Below, in pieces: positions 16,664-25,196 of a stretch of 29,295 nt of DNA (positions within the stretch are counted from its first letter, which is position 1; every line of letters starts with the position of its first letter). This DNA comes from CAYNYM01 sp049366815 (GTDB lineage: Bacteria > Desulfobacterota > DSM-4660 > Desulfatiglandales > HGW-15). The translations under genes and the position numbers were made by a program. The stretch covers positions 1 through 29,295 of the forward strand of contig JBMNCO010000202.1 in the NCBI GenBank assembly GCA_049366815.1. The letters are read 5' to 3'. The notes under the pieces were generated by a model. It was not told where the DNA came from, ran no database searches, and saw nothing but the letters and a program-made list of their open reading frames with translations.

Positions 16664-17005
16664 GATCCGTTTCATGCGACAAAAAGAGGAGAGAAGGGTT
16701 GATTTGTTCGCCAAAAGGGAATATATGATTATTGGTCCGGTCATCTAATCCGTTTAAAGTCATTGCCCCTCTCTGGTCCCTCCTCATAGTGGCGCGGAAA
16801 AATATCGAAGAGGAATTCATTAATTTCCTGGGATAGACTGTGACCACCCCTCTCCCGGTTATTCTCCATCAGGTCGCACCCATTTGCCCGGAGCCTCAGG
16901 GCGGCAGTCCGGCGGTCACAGGTGACCCACCGAAAGTTGGGGAGGGTAGTGACTCGGACCGAGGGCAGGCTCGCTGCCTGTTTAAGGGGTAACTACTCAG
17001 CTAGA
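16664..17005. other. Noncoding gap after gltD, GC-rich with local dyads
   Basis: No convincing ORF is present. Between about 16880 and 16990 the sequence is GC-rich and has several short dyads: GGTCACAGGTGACC, CTCGGACCGAG and CAGGC-TCGCT-GCCTG followed by TTTAAGG. These could be part of a structured leader or weak terminator, but no known riboswitch or RNA family was recognised. Confidence 0.3.
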
Positions 17006-17133
17006 TAGGCTGTAGGCATTTAGGCTGTGAGGTACCGCAGGAAGGGAACATGCGTGATCATAGGAAACTCAGAGCGTTTAAATTGGCTGATGAAGTGCGG
17101 TTCGGAAACTAATAGCCTTTAGCCTACAGCCTA
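17006..17133 (+). mobile_element. Miniature inverted-repeat element carrying an S23-type gene stub
   Basis: The perfect 12-bp inverted repeats TAGGCTGTAGGC (17006-17017) and GCCTACAGCCTA (17122-17133) enclose 104 bp. Inside is AGGAAGGG followed by an ATG at 17050. Similar GGCTGTAGGC-type repeats often border four-helix-bundle (23S rRNA intervening-sequence type) genes. It looks like an internally deleted derivative; mobility was not demonstrated. Confidence 0.55.
17050..17112 (+). pseudogene. Truncated four-helix-bundle (S23-type) protein, 20 codons
   Basis: The frame reads MRDHRKLRAFKLADEVRFGN and stops. The first 16 residues match the characteristic opening of four-helix-bundle proteins of the 23S rRNA intervening-sequence family, normally about 115-125 residues long. 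A strong ribosome binding site (AGGAAGGG) sits four bases upstream, as for an intact gene. The rest of the gene is missing and the coding sequence runs directly into the right inverted repeat. Recognition is from memory of the family's N-terminal pattern. Confidence 0.55.
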
Positions 17134-17290
17134 AACAACCTGAACAGTTACTTTAAGGGAAGATAGACGGGCATGCGTGGCGAGAAGGAGTCGACCGGCT
17201 TGCGGGGTGCGCCGAGATGGAGAATAACCGGGAGAGGGAGTGGCATCGCTCAAAGATTTTTTCTTGTGAAGGAATCCTTGCCATCGGTTC

Positions 17291-18472
17291 ATGACCGATA
17301 AGGCCTCAAACAAAAAGATGGAAAAGACAAGAGCCATATTGGCCCTGGAGGACGGGACGGTTTTCAGGGGCCGTTCATTTACCGGACACGGTGAGACGGT
17401 TGGTGAAGTGGTCTTCAATACGAGCATGTCGGGCTATCAGGAGATCCTGACCGACCCTTCTTATTGCGGTCAGATGGTCACCATGACCTATCCCCTGATC
17501 GGCAACTACGGCATCAATGAGGAGGATGTCGAATCCGATAGAATCCAGGTCAAGGCCCTTCTTGTCAAGGAGTACCAGGAATGGCCCAGTAACTGGCGGT
17601 CTCAGAAGAGCCTGGCCGACTATCTCAGATCGCATGACATCCCGGGGATCGAAGGCATCGATACCCGAGCCCTCACCCGGCACATCCGGGTGGCGGGGGC
17701 CATGAAGGCGGCCCTGTCCACCCTGGATCAGGATCCGGATTCTCTGGTTGAAAAGGCCAGGCGTTCCCCGGACATGATCGGACAGGACCTGGTCAGGAAC
17801 GTGACCTGCCGTGAACCCTATTTCTGGAAGGCCGGCCGGCCGGTACCGGTCCAGGGGGGGCTGGCGTCTTTCCAATGGCCGGATGAGCCCGGCAAGTGGC
17901 GTGTCGCGGCCATGGATTTCGGTGTGAAATACAATATCCTCCGGTCCATGGAGAAGAAGGGGTGCAGCATCCTTGTACTGCCTGCGGACGCCGATTCCGA
18001 CACCATTGAACGGCTCGCGCCCCAGGGGCTCCTGCTGAGCAACGGGCCGGGAGACCCGGCCGCAGTCACCTATGCGGTTGAAACCATCCGGAATCAGATC
18101 GACCGGAGGCCCATTTTCGGGATCTGTCTGGGGCATCAGCTCGTCGGCCTGGCCCTCGGAGGCAGGACCTATAAGCTCAAATTCGGGCATCGGGGCGCCA
18201 ACCAACCCGTCAAGGACCTGACCACGGGAAAGGTGGAGATCACCTCCCAGAACCATGGCTTCTGTGTGGATATGGCGTCCCTGAAGAACATCGATGTAGA
18301 CCTGAGTCACATCAATCTCAACGACAACACCCTGGAGGGACTCCGGCACAGGAAGACGCCGCTCTTCTCGGTGCAGTATCATCCCGAGGCATCACCGGGC
18401 CCGCACGATGCCGCCTATCTCTTTGATCGTTTTATCGACATGATGGAGAGACATTATATTATAAGATCGTGA
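17291..18472 (+). CDS. carA: Carbamoyl-phosphate synthase small (glutaminase) subunit
   Basis: CarA hydrolyses glutamine and channels ammonia to CarB for carbamoyl phosphate, feeding pyrimidine and arginine synthesis. The 393-residue protein has the CPSase N-terminal domain (LEDGTVFRGRSF onward) and a class I amidotransferase domain with nucleophile C279 (GICLGHQ) and H364/E366 (YHPEA). The start is uncertain. ATG 17291 gives about nine residues more than ATG 17318, which lies closer to the usual start before KTRAILALEDG; neither has a good ribosome binding site. The stop TGA sits inside an AT-rich hairpin, and carB starts 12 bases later, so the two are co-transcribed. Confidence 0.97.
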   Translation: MTDKASNKKMEKTRAILALEDGTVFRGRSFTGHGETVGEVVFNTSMSGYQEILTDPSYCGQMVTMTYPLIGNYGINEEDVESDRIQVKALLVKEYQEWPSNWRSQKSLADYLRSHDIPGIEGIDTRALTRHIRVAGAMKAALSTLDQDPDSLVEKARRSPDMIGQDLVRNVTCREPYFWKAGRPVPVQGGLASFQWPDEPGKWRVAAMDFGVKYNILRSMEKKGCSILVLPADADSDTIERLAPQGLLLSNGPGDPAAVTYAVETIRNQIDRRPIFGICLGHQLVGLALGGRTYKLKFGHRGANQPVKDLTTGKVEITSQNHGFCVDMASLKNIDVDLSHINLNDNTLEGLRHRKTPLFSVQYHPEASPGPHDAAYLFDRFIDMMERHYIIRS

Positions 18473-18484
18473 AGCGATTTTATT
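18461..18484. repeat. Dispersed AT-rich hairpin, copy 3, at the carA-carB junction
   Basis: ATAAGATC and GATTTTAT pair (one G-T) around the 7-nt loop GTGAAGC. The unit supplies the carA stop codon (18470-18472) and ends at the base before the carB ATG. It shares AATCGTGAA-like and GATTTTATT segments with copies at 27-50 and 4314-4338. Confidence 0.6.
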
Positions 18485-21400
18485 ATGCCGAAACGTACAG
18501 ACATCAAAAAAATTCTGATTATCGGTTCCGGGCCCATTGTGATCGGACAGGCCTGCGAGTTCGATTATTCCGGTACCCAGGCCTGCAAGGCCTTGAAGGA
18601 AGAAGGGTATGAGGTGGTGCTGATCAACAGCAACCCCGCAACCATCATGACAGACCCCGAGATGGCGGGCCGAACCTATGTGGAACCCATCACCCCGGAG
18701 ATCGTCGCCAAGGTCGTCGAGCGGGAAAGGCCCCAGGCCATACTGCCGACACTGGGCGGACAGACAGGGCTCAATACGGTGGTCAAGGTGGCCGAGACGG
18801 GTCTTCTCGAAAGACTGGGGGTGGAGGTCATCGGTGCGACTATTCCCATCATTCTCAAGGCCGAAGACCGGGAGCAGTTCCGGGATGCCATGGAGCGAAT
18901 CGGGCTCCGGGTCCCCAGGAACGGTATCGCACGTGACATGGAGCAGGCCAGGGAGGTGGCCGAAAAGATCGGCTACCCGGTTATTATCCGGGCCAGTTTC
19001 ACCCTTGGGGGCGCGGGGAGCGGTGTGGCCTACAACCGGGAAGAGATGGAGATCATTGCCAAGGCCGGACTCGAGGCCAGCATGATCTCGGAGATCATTG
19101 TCGAGGAATCCCTGATCGGATGGAAAGAGTATGAACTGGAGGTCATGCGGGATTATAAGGACAATGTGGTGATTATCTGCTCTATAGAAAACCTGGATCC
19201 CATGGGTGTTCATACAGGGGACAGTATTACGGTCGCCCCGGCCCAGACCTTGACGGATCGGGAATATCAGGTCATGCGGAATGCGTCCCTCGCCATTATC
19301 AGGGAGATCGGTGTTGAAACAGGTGGATCCAACATCCAGTTCGCCGTTCACCCCCGGACCGGCGAGATGGTGGTCATCGAGATGAATCCGAGGGTGTCCC
19401 GGAGTTCAGCCCTGGCCTCCAAGGCCACGGGCTTTCCCATCGCCAAGATCGCAGCCAAACTTGCGGTAGGCTATACCCTTGACGAGATTGCAAACGATAT
19501 CACCCGGGAGACCCTGGCCTCCTTTGAACCCACCATCGATTACTGCGTTGTCAAGATCCCCCGGTGGACCTTCGAGAAGTTTTCAGGGGCAAAGGACATC
19601 CTGACGACCTCCATGAAGTCCGTAGGGGAGACCATGGCCATCGGGAGGACCTTCAAAGAAGCCCTCCAGAAGGCCGTCAGGTCTCTGGAGATCGGAAAGC
19701 CCGGACTCGGGGCCGACCGTGCATCCGAAAGGGAAAAAGATGTCCAGGAGATCGAAAAGAAACTCATAGAGCCTCATTCCAAAAGGATCTTCTATCTTTG
19801 GGAGGCCTTTAGAAAGGGTTTTTCCCTTGAAAAAATTCATGAACTGACTCAAATCGATCCCTGGTTTCTCTTTCACATCCGTGAGATTTTCGAGATGGAA
19901 GAAGGGCTGAGGGATATGGCCCGGCGCAATATACCCCCGGAGGAATGGGACGCGGATTTTTTCAAACAGGTCAAGGAATACGGCTTTTCAGACATCCAGC
20001 TTGCAGGTCTTTTCAAGAGGGGAGAACAGGGCATCCGTGATGCCCGGAATCAAAAACAAGTCAGACCGGTCTACAAACTGGTGGATACCTGTGCCGCCGA
20101 ATTCGAGGCCTATACCCCGTATTACTACTCCACCTATGAGCAGGAAAACGAGATCAGGACATCAGGCGGAAGAAAGGTGGTCATACTGGGCGGGGGGCCC
20201 AACCGGATAGGCCAGGGCATAGAATTCGATTACTGCTGTGTACAGGCCTCCTTTGCCCTCAAAGAAATGGGGATCGAGAGCATCATGGTAAACAGCAACC
20301 CGGAGACGGTGAGTACGGACTATGATACCTCGGACAAGCTCTATTTCGAACCCCTGACAAGGGAGGATGTCCTCAATATCATCGAACAGGAAAAGCCGGA
20401 AGGGGTCATTGTCCAATTCGGGGGACAGACGCCCCTCAACATCGCCGTTCCCCTGGCCGAGGCCGGTGTGCATATCCTCGGAACCAGTCCGGACAGCATT
20501 GATCTGGCCGAGGACCGGCGGCGTTTTCAAGAGCTCCTGCATCGGCTCGATCTCCTCCAGCCTGAAAACGGTATCGTCATGAGCGCCCAAGAGGCCCTTG
20601 AAGTCACCCGTCGGATCGGGTTCCCCGTGGTGGTCAGGCCTTCTTTCGTCCTGGGTGGAAGGGCCATGGAGATCATCTATGATCAGCAGGACCTGGAACG
20701 TTATATGACGACCGCCGTGGAGGTTTCTCCGGGAAAACCCGTGTTGATCGACAGTTTTCTGGAGCACGCCGTGGAGATTGATGTGGATGCCATCTCGGAC
20801 GGTGAGACCACGGTTTTGGGCGGCATTATGGAGCACATCGAAGAGGCGGGCATCCACAGCGGTGACAGTGCCTGCGTGCTCCCACCCATCTCGCTGACTG
20901 TAGAGATTCTGGAGCAGATCAAGACCCAGACAAGGGCCCTGGCCGGGGCGCTCAAGGTCATAGGCCTGATGAATATCCAATATGCGGTCAAGGACGGCAA
21001 GATCTATATCCTGGAAGTGAACCCCAGGGCATCGAGGACCGTTCCTTTTGTGAGTAAGGCCACGGGGGTGCCCCTGGCCAAACTGGCTACCAAAGTCATG
21101 ATGGGTCAGCGACTCAGGGACCTCGGGTTGACCAAGGAGGTCTCAGTCTCCCATGTATGTGTGAAGGAGTCGGTCTTTCCCTTTAACCGATTTCCCGGTG
21201 TGGATACCCTTCTCGGACCGGAAATGAAATCCACGGGAGAGGTCATGGGTATTGACCAGTCCTTCGGGCATGCCTTTGCCAAGTCCCAGTTGGCGGCGGG
21301 TCAAAAACTGCCCCTGTCCGGCAACGTTTTTATCAGTGTCCGGGACGAGGACAAAGAGGGGGTTCTCAATACGGCGCGACTCTGCCGGAAATGGGGGTTC

Positions 21401-21742
21401 CGAATTCTGGCCACCAGTGGTACTTCTGTTTTCCTCGATGGTCGTGGGATTCCCAACGAGCGGGTCAAGAAGGTGAGAGATGGCCGACCCCATGTTTTAG
21501 ACATGATGAAGAACGGAGAGATCGCCCTCGTCATCAATACGGCCGATAACAAGAGGGCTGTCTCCGAATCCTATTCCATCCGCCGGACGGCACTCACGTT
21601 GAATATACCCTATACGACGACCCTGGCCGCGGCCCGGGCCACAATCCTGGCCATCAGGTCCATGATAGAAGGGGATCTGAATGTCAAGACCCTGCAGGAA
21701 TTCCATGAGATGGATTCCCTGATTCACGGTTTCAGGGAGTAG
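18485..21742 (+). CDS. carB: Carbamoyl-phosphate synthase large subunit
   Basis: CarB makes carbamoyl phosphate from bicarbonate, two ATP and ammonia delivered by CarA. The 1085-residue length is normal. Two homologous ATP-grasp synthetase halves are visible: the first begins KKILIIGSGPIVIGQACEFD, the second RKVVILGGGPNRIGQGIEFD near residue 565. The C-terminal ~140 residues form an MGS-like allosteric domain (LPLSGNVFISVRDEDKEGV onward). Each half holds an EMNPR/EVNPR metal-binding motif. Ribosome binding is modest (GAAG ten bases upstream), consistent with coupling to carA 12 bases before. The gene shows no truncation. Confidence 0.98.
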   Translation: MPKRTDIKKILIIGSGPIVIGQACEFDYSGTQACKALKEEGYEVVLINSNPATIMTDPEMAGRTYVEPITPEIVAKVVERERPQAILPTLGGQTGLNTVVKVAETGLLERLGVEVIGATIPIILKAEDREQFRDAMERIGLRVPRNGIARDMEQAREVAEKIGYPVIIRASFTLGGAGSGVAYNREEMEIIAKAGLEASMISEIIVEESLIGWKEYELEVMRDYKDNVVIICSIENLDPMGVHTGDSITVAPAQTLTDREYQVMRNASLAIIREIGVETGGSNIQFAVHPRTGEMVVIEMNPRVSRSSALASKATGFPIAKIAAKLAVGYTLDEIANDITRETLASFEPTIDYCVVKIPRWTFEKFSGAKDILTTSMKSVGETMAIGRTFKEALQKAVRSLEIGKPGLGADRASEREKDVQEIEKKLIEPHSKRIFYLWEAFRKGFSLEKIHELTQIDPWFLFHIREIFEMEEGLRDMARRNIPPEEWDADFFKQVKEYGFSDIQLAGLFKRGEQGIRDARNQKQVRPVYKLVDTCAAEFEAYTPYYYSTYEQENEIRTSGGRKVVILGGGPNRIGQGIEFDYCCVQASFALKEMGIESIMVNSNPETVSTDYDTSDKLYFEPLTREDVLNIIEQEKPEGVIVQFGGQTPLNIAVPLAEAGVHILGTSPDSIDLAEDRRRFQELLHRLDLLQPENGIVMSAQEALEVTRRIGFPVVVRPSFVLGGRAMEIIYDQQDLERYMTTAVEVSPGKPVLIDSFLEHAVEIDVDAISDGETTVLGGIMEHIEEAGIHSGDSACVLPPISLTVEILEQIKTQTRALAGALKVIGLMNIQYAVKDGKIYILEVNPRASRTVPFVSKATGVPLAKLATKVMMGQRLRDLGLTKEVSVSHVCVKESVFPFNRFPGVDTLLGPEMKSTGEVMGIDQSFGHAFAKSQLAAGQKLPLSGNVFISVRDEDKEGVLNTARLCRKWGFRILATSGTSVFLDGRGIPNERVKKVRDGRPHVLDMMKNGEIALVINTADNKRAVSESYSIRRTALTLNIPYTTTLAAARATILAIRSMIEGDLNVKTLQEFHEMDSLIHGFRE

Positions 21743-21991
21743 GAGGGGCGTTGCGCGTTGCGACATGGTTTTTGCAGTCAGTTGAGATCTCTTTTCGAAG
21801 ACGAAAGACTTTCAGAGTGTAAAAAAGGTATCTTGCTTCCTCCTTGTCTGAAATCAGCGGTTTCGGGGCGGAAAGTTGCTCGTTTCGATCCCGTTTTCCA
21901 TTTCAAGACATTGGAATTCAGAGGAATTCCTGCGAAATCCTAACCGGCCGTGATCGGCCGACAACTGATCATTATCAAGCAGGTGAGGGAC

Positions 21992-23410
21992 ATGCCTGAA
22001 GAAAAAATACGTCACATATTGCCTCAAAGGCCCCGGGAGGAATGCGGGATATTCGCCGTATACGGCCACGAAGATGCCGCAACACTGGCCTACTTCGGTC
22101 TCTATGCCCTGCAGCACAGGGGTCAGGAAAGTGCCGGGATCGTCGCGTCAGACGGCAGGCGCGTGGCCGAGCACAAGGCCATGGGACTGGTTCACGATGT
22201 CTTTACCCAGGATATCCTTGATCGGCTCAAGGGTAATATCGCACTGGGGCACGTCCGGTATTCCACCACGGGCTCTTCTCTTCTCGTGAACGCCCAACCC
22301 TTCAGGGTCCAGTATGCAGGAAAGACCCTGGCCATCGCCCACAACGGCAATCTGGTCAACGCCAGGCAGATAAGAACGGAAATGGAAAACCGGGGCTCCA
22401 TCTTCCAGACCACCATGGACAGTGAAGTGGTCCTTCACCTGGCGGCCCGGGGCCTCAAAAACGGCCTGAAGCGTGCCATGACTGATATCATGAGGCAGGT
22501 CAGGGGGGCCTTTTCCATGGTGATCATGACGGATGACATGCTGATCGCCCTGCGTGATCCAAACGGATTCCGTCCCCTCTGCATCGGGAAACTGGACGAT
22601 GGATACGTGGTGTCCTCGGAGACCTGTGCCCTGGATCTGGTGGAGGCCACCTATCTTCGGGATGTGGAACCCGGCGAGGTCCTGGTGATCAACAAGAACG
22701 GCATACACAGTGTCCGTCTGGAAACCGGACAACGCAGGGCACAATGCATCTTCGAACTCATCTATTTTTCAAGGCCCGACAGCAGCGTCTTCGGGGAGAA
22801 CGTCTATCTGTTTCGAAAAAAACAGGGGAAACTCCTGGCCGAGGAGTTTCCGGTGGAAGCGGATCTCGTCATGCCTTTCCCTGATTCCGGAAATTACGCG
22901 GCCATCGGTTATGCCCAGGCCTCGGGGATTCCCATGGAAATGGGTGTCATCCGGAACCATTATGTGGGTCGGACGTTTATTCAGCCATCCCAGAGCATGC
23001 GGGATTTCGGGGTGAAGGTGAAGCTCAACCCCGTCAAGGAACTCCTTGATGACAAACGTGTCATTATCATAGAAGATTCCATCATACGCGGGACAACGGC
23101 GAGGACCAGGATCAGGGCGCTGCGAAACATCGGGGCCCGGGAGGTCCATATGCGCGTCAGTTGCCCGCCTCACCGCTTTCCCTGCCACTACGGCATCGAT
23201 TTTTCGAGCCGCGGCGAACTGATCGCCGCAGAGAAGTCCATCGAAGAGATCAGGGACTACATCGGTCTGGACAGCCTCGGTTACCTGGGGATCGACAACC
23301 TGGCGCGGGCCACCCGGATTCCGCGGGAAGACCTTTGTCTGGCCTGCTTTGACGGAAATTATCCCGTACCCATTGACGAGAACTTCTCCAAGACCTGCAT
23401 GGAGTGTTAG
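21992..23410 (+). CDS. purF: Amidophosphoribosyltransferase, Fe-S type
   Basis: PurF catalyses the first step of purine synthesis, turning PRPP and glutamine into phosphoribosylamine. The 472-residue protein has a short propeptide before the nucleophile C18 (EECGIFAVYGH), a class II amidotransferase domain, and a phosphoribosyltransferase domain with VIIIEDSIIRGTTART. Cysteines in QCIFEL, FPCHYGID and CLACFDG match the four 4Fe-4S ligands of the Bacillus-type, oxygen-sensitive enzyme. ATG 21992 was chosen because AGGTGAGGGA precedes it; an in-frame GTG at 21950 has no such site. It lies about 250 bp after carB, continuing the run of glutamine-using enzymes. Confidence 0.97.
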   Translation: MPEEKIRHILPQRPREECGIFAVYGHEDAATLAYFGLYALQHRGQESAGIVASDGRRVAEHKAMGLVHDVFTQDILDRLKGNIALGHVRYSTTGSSLLVNAQPFRVQYAGKTLAIAHNGNLVNARQIRTEMENRGSIFQTTMDSEVVLHLAARGLKNGLKRAMTDIMRQVRGAFSMVIMTDDMLIALRDPNGFRPLCIGKLDDGYVVSSETCALDLVEATYLRDVEPGEVLVINKNGIHSVRLETGQRRAQCIFELIYFSRPDSSVFGENVYLFRKKQGKLLAEEFPVEADLVMPFPDSGNYAAIGYAQASGIPMEMGVIRNHYVGRTFIQPSQSMRDFGVKVKLNPVKELLDDKRVIIIEDSIIRGTTARTRIRALRNIGAREVHMRVSCPPHRFPCHYGIDFSSRGELIAAEKSIEEIRDYIGLDSLGYLGIDNLARATRIPREDLCLACFDGNYPVPIDENFSKTCMEC

Positions 23411-23412
23411 AA

Positions 23413-23457
23413 GAACCGCTCTTGTCCAATATAGAATATGCCGTTGTAAAGCGGTTC
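23413..23457. repeat. Inverted repeat between convergent purF and flavoprotein gene
   Basis: GAACCGCT (23413-23420) and AGCGGTTC (23450-23457) form an 8-bp perfect stem with a 29-nt loop immediately after the purF stop. There is no T-run, so its role as a terminator is uncertain. Confidence 0.35.
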
Positions 23458-23521
23458 AGCCCTTGTCTTGGCCTGCCACAATCCAAAACGCGACGGGGAA
23501 AGGTTCGGTCAAATTGTAGCA

Positions 23522-24097
23522 CTATCCATTTATCTTTTTTATGAGCCAGGCCATGTTCTGCCCTAGGGTTTTCATGGTCTGAATTCCTTCATCGTCCTTG
23601 GCGACCTCCCCTTTATCCCTGCCGATGCCCACATTCCAGTAGCTGGAACCGGGTATGATCATCTGACTGATCGTAAAAAAATGGTTTATCGTGTCAAAGG
23701 CATGGATGGAACCCGCGCGACGCATGGCGACTACTGCAGCGCCTGCCTTTCGCTTGAACATGTCTCCGTTGGACTTGGCCACGATGCCGGCGCGATCAAT
23801 GAGTGCCTTCATCTCAGCGCTCACGTCCGTGAAATAGGTGGGTGAACCCAGAATGATCCCCTCTGCGGGGATCATCATTTCCAGACACGTGTTCAGGAAA
23901 TCATTGTCCACCGCGCACCGCCGGTCTTTGTTTTCGGCACATTTTCTGCAGGCCGTACACCCTTTTATTGTCTTGCCGGCCAATTGGACCAGTTCCGTTT
24001 CGATGCCCTCTTTTTTGATTTCCTCCAGGGCGTGATTGATCAAGATCGCCGTGTTGCCGTCTTTCCGGGCGCTTCCGTTAAAAGCAATAACTTTCAT
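23522..24097 (-). CDS. Iron-sulfur flavoprotein / NAD(P)H-dependent FMN reductase family
   Basis: This 191-residue flavodoxin-fold protein opens with the FMN phosphate loop NGSARKDGNTA and has the flavin-contact motif GSPTYF near residue 85. Cysteines C47, C50, C53 and C61 form the compact Cx2Cx2Cx7C motif of iron-sulfur flavoproteins (Isf), which in anaerobes carry one 4Fe-4S cluster and FMN and can reduce O2 or peroxide with ferredoxin electrons. The ribosome binding site AAAGGAGG is excellent. It converges on purF and is followed upstream by the AlaX-like gene on the same strand (127 bp apart). The physiological partner is unknown. Confidence 0.88.
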   Translation of the reverse strand: MKVIAFNGSARKDGNTAILINHALEEIKKEGIETELVQLAGKTIKGCTACRKCAENKDRRCAVDNDFLNTCLEMMIPAEGIILGSPTYFTDVSAEMKALIDRAGIVAKSNGDMFKRKAGAAVVAMRRAGSIHAFDTINHFFTISQMIIPGSSYWNVGIGRDKGEVAKDDEGIQTMKTLGQNMAWLIKKING

Positions 24098-24224
24098 ATA
24101 CCGATCCTCCTTTCCTTTTATTTCGCGAATCGTTCAATGATTCAGCTCTGCCGAAAAGACCACAGATTGTCGCTGAATCGAATTTTCACATCATGGCCGT
24201 TGCCCATCGTGCTCCAACAGGCCC

Positions 24225-24872
24225 TCAGGGAATTTTGGGGAGAATCTCTATCCGTTCCTTTCCTTTCCCGATGTTGTCTCTTCGCAGGATGATTTCCCCC
24301 ACCTCGCCGGTCCTTTTCAAATGGGTCCCGCCACAGGGGACCCTGGCGAAATGATCGATTTCCCAGAAGCGGATCTCCTTTTGCTGGTCACTGAATCCGC
24401 TCCTGATCGAAACGTCCGACAAAACGATTTCCCGAAGCCTCTCATTGAGGAGGGGAAAGGTCTGCGAAACATTGCCCGGCCATTTGAAATCCAGCCTTGC
24501 CTTGTTCGGAGATATGTGCGCTCCGATCTTTTCCGGTTCTGAAAAGTTCCGGACCATCAGTTCGAGGATGATCTCCGCTGCGAAATGGAGGCGCATCAGG
24601 GCATATCGTCTTTCCCAGTCGATTCTTATAAGAACGCTGTCACCCGGCTTCAAAGGGTGGGGGCCCCGCAGTGTGTAAAAGATTTCTTTTTGATGCCACC
24701 GGGCCTCTGCCACTTCATAGCCTTCGATTGTGCCTGCGTCGCTTTCCTGCCCACCGGAAAAGGCATAAAAAATCGTCCTGTCGAGGGTGATCCGGCCGTC
24801 ATAGACACCCGTCACCTTGGCGGTCAGTTCCGTGAGATAGGGGTCTTGCCAGAAGATCTTCTCTACTGTCAT
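24225..24872 (-). CDS. AlaX-like alanyl-tRNA editing protein
   Basis: The 215-residue protein resembles the free-standing editing domain of alanyl-tRNA synthetase, which hydrolyses Ser- or Gly-tRNA(Ala). The C-terminal zinc motif is intact: C180 and H184 in CGGTHLKRTGEVG. The first motif, normally HxxxH, reads H96-F-A-A-E100, so one usual ligand is replaced by Glu. The usual GGGQ loop reads SGGQESDAG. The start has AAGGTG eight bases upstream. Enzymatic activity therefore cannot be assumed; this could be a variant subfamily with an altered site. Confidence 0.85.
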   Translation of the reverse strand: MTVEKIFWQDPYLTELTAKVTGVYDGRITLDRTIFYAFSGGQESDAGTIEGYEVAEARWHQKEIFYTLRGPHPLKPGDSVLIRIDWERRYALMRLHFAAEIILELMVRNFSEPEKIGAHISPNKARLDFKWPGNVSQTFPLLNERLREIVLSDVSIRSGFSDQQKEIRFWEIDHFARVPCGGTHLKRTGEVGEIILRRDNIGKGKERIEILPKIP

Positions 24873-25196
24873 GGAAAGGCACCTTGCGCGGTTGGTTTTT
24901 CATGTTGAACGATGAAGTCACAGGCTCCCGCCAGGAGTCCGGTTAGGGTCGGCGTGTACATTAAATCATGTTTTGGGGGACTTTGAGAATGTCCCACTAT
25001 CCTTGTTTTATAGGGGAACAGTCAAGCATAAACTGTATCCTCCTTTTCACCTCTGTACCCGACGGGCGGTACATCAGGGCCGAAAATGAGATAATTTCAT
25101 AAGTCTGTATCTCACTCATGCGAATTGAGTGGATATTGCTGATAAGGTGAGGCAACATTTGTATATCTTGAATATTGCAGAAGGAGGGTTCAAACC
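24873..25196. other. Intergenic region with small dyads before the cupin gene
   Basis: No credible ORF was found. The dyads are GGGAC-N9-GTCCC (24977-24995) and TGAGATA-N14-TATCTCA (25087-25114). The latter is about 85 bp before the cupin start and could be an operator. AGAAGGAGGG directly precedes the cupin ATG. Confidence 0.35.

Noticed and set aside
17268..17280. Sigma-54 promoter for carA (AATCCTTGCC)
   Set aside because: The -12-like TTGCC has GA rather than GG at the -24 position, so the invariant pair is missing.
21950..21991. Upstream GTG start for purF
   Set aside because: It would add 14 residues before the propeptide and has no ribosome binding site; ATG 21992 has AGGTGAGGG.
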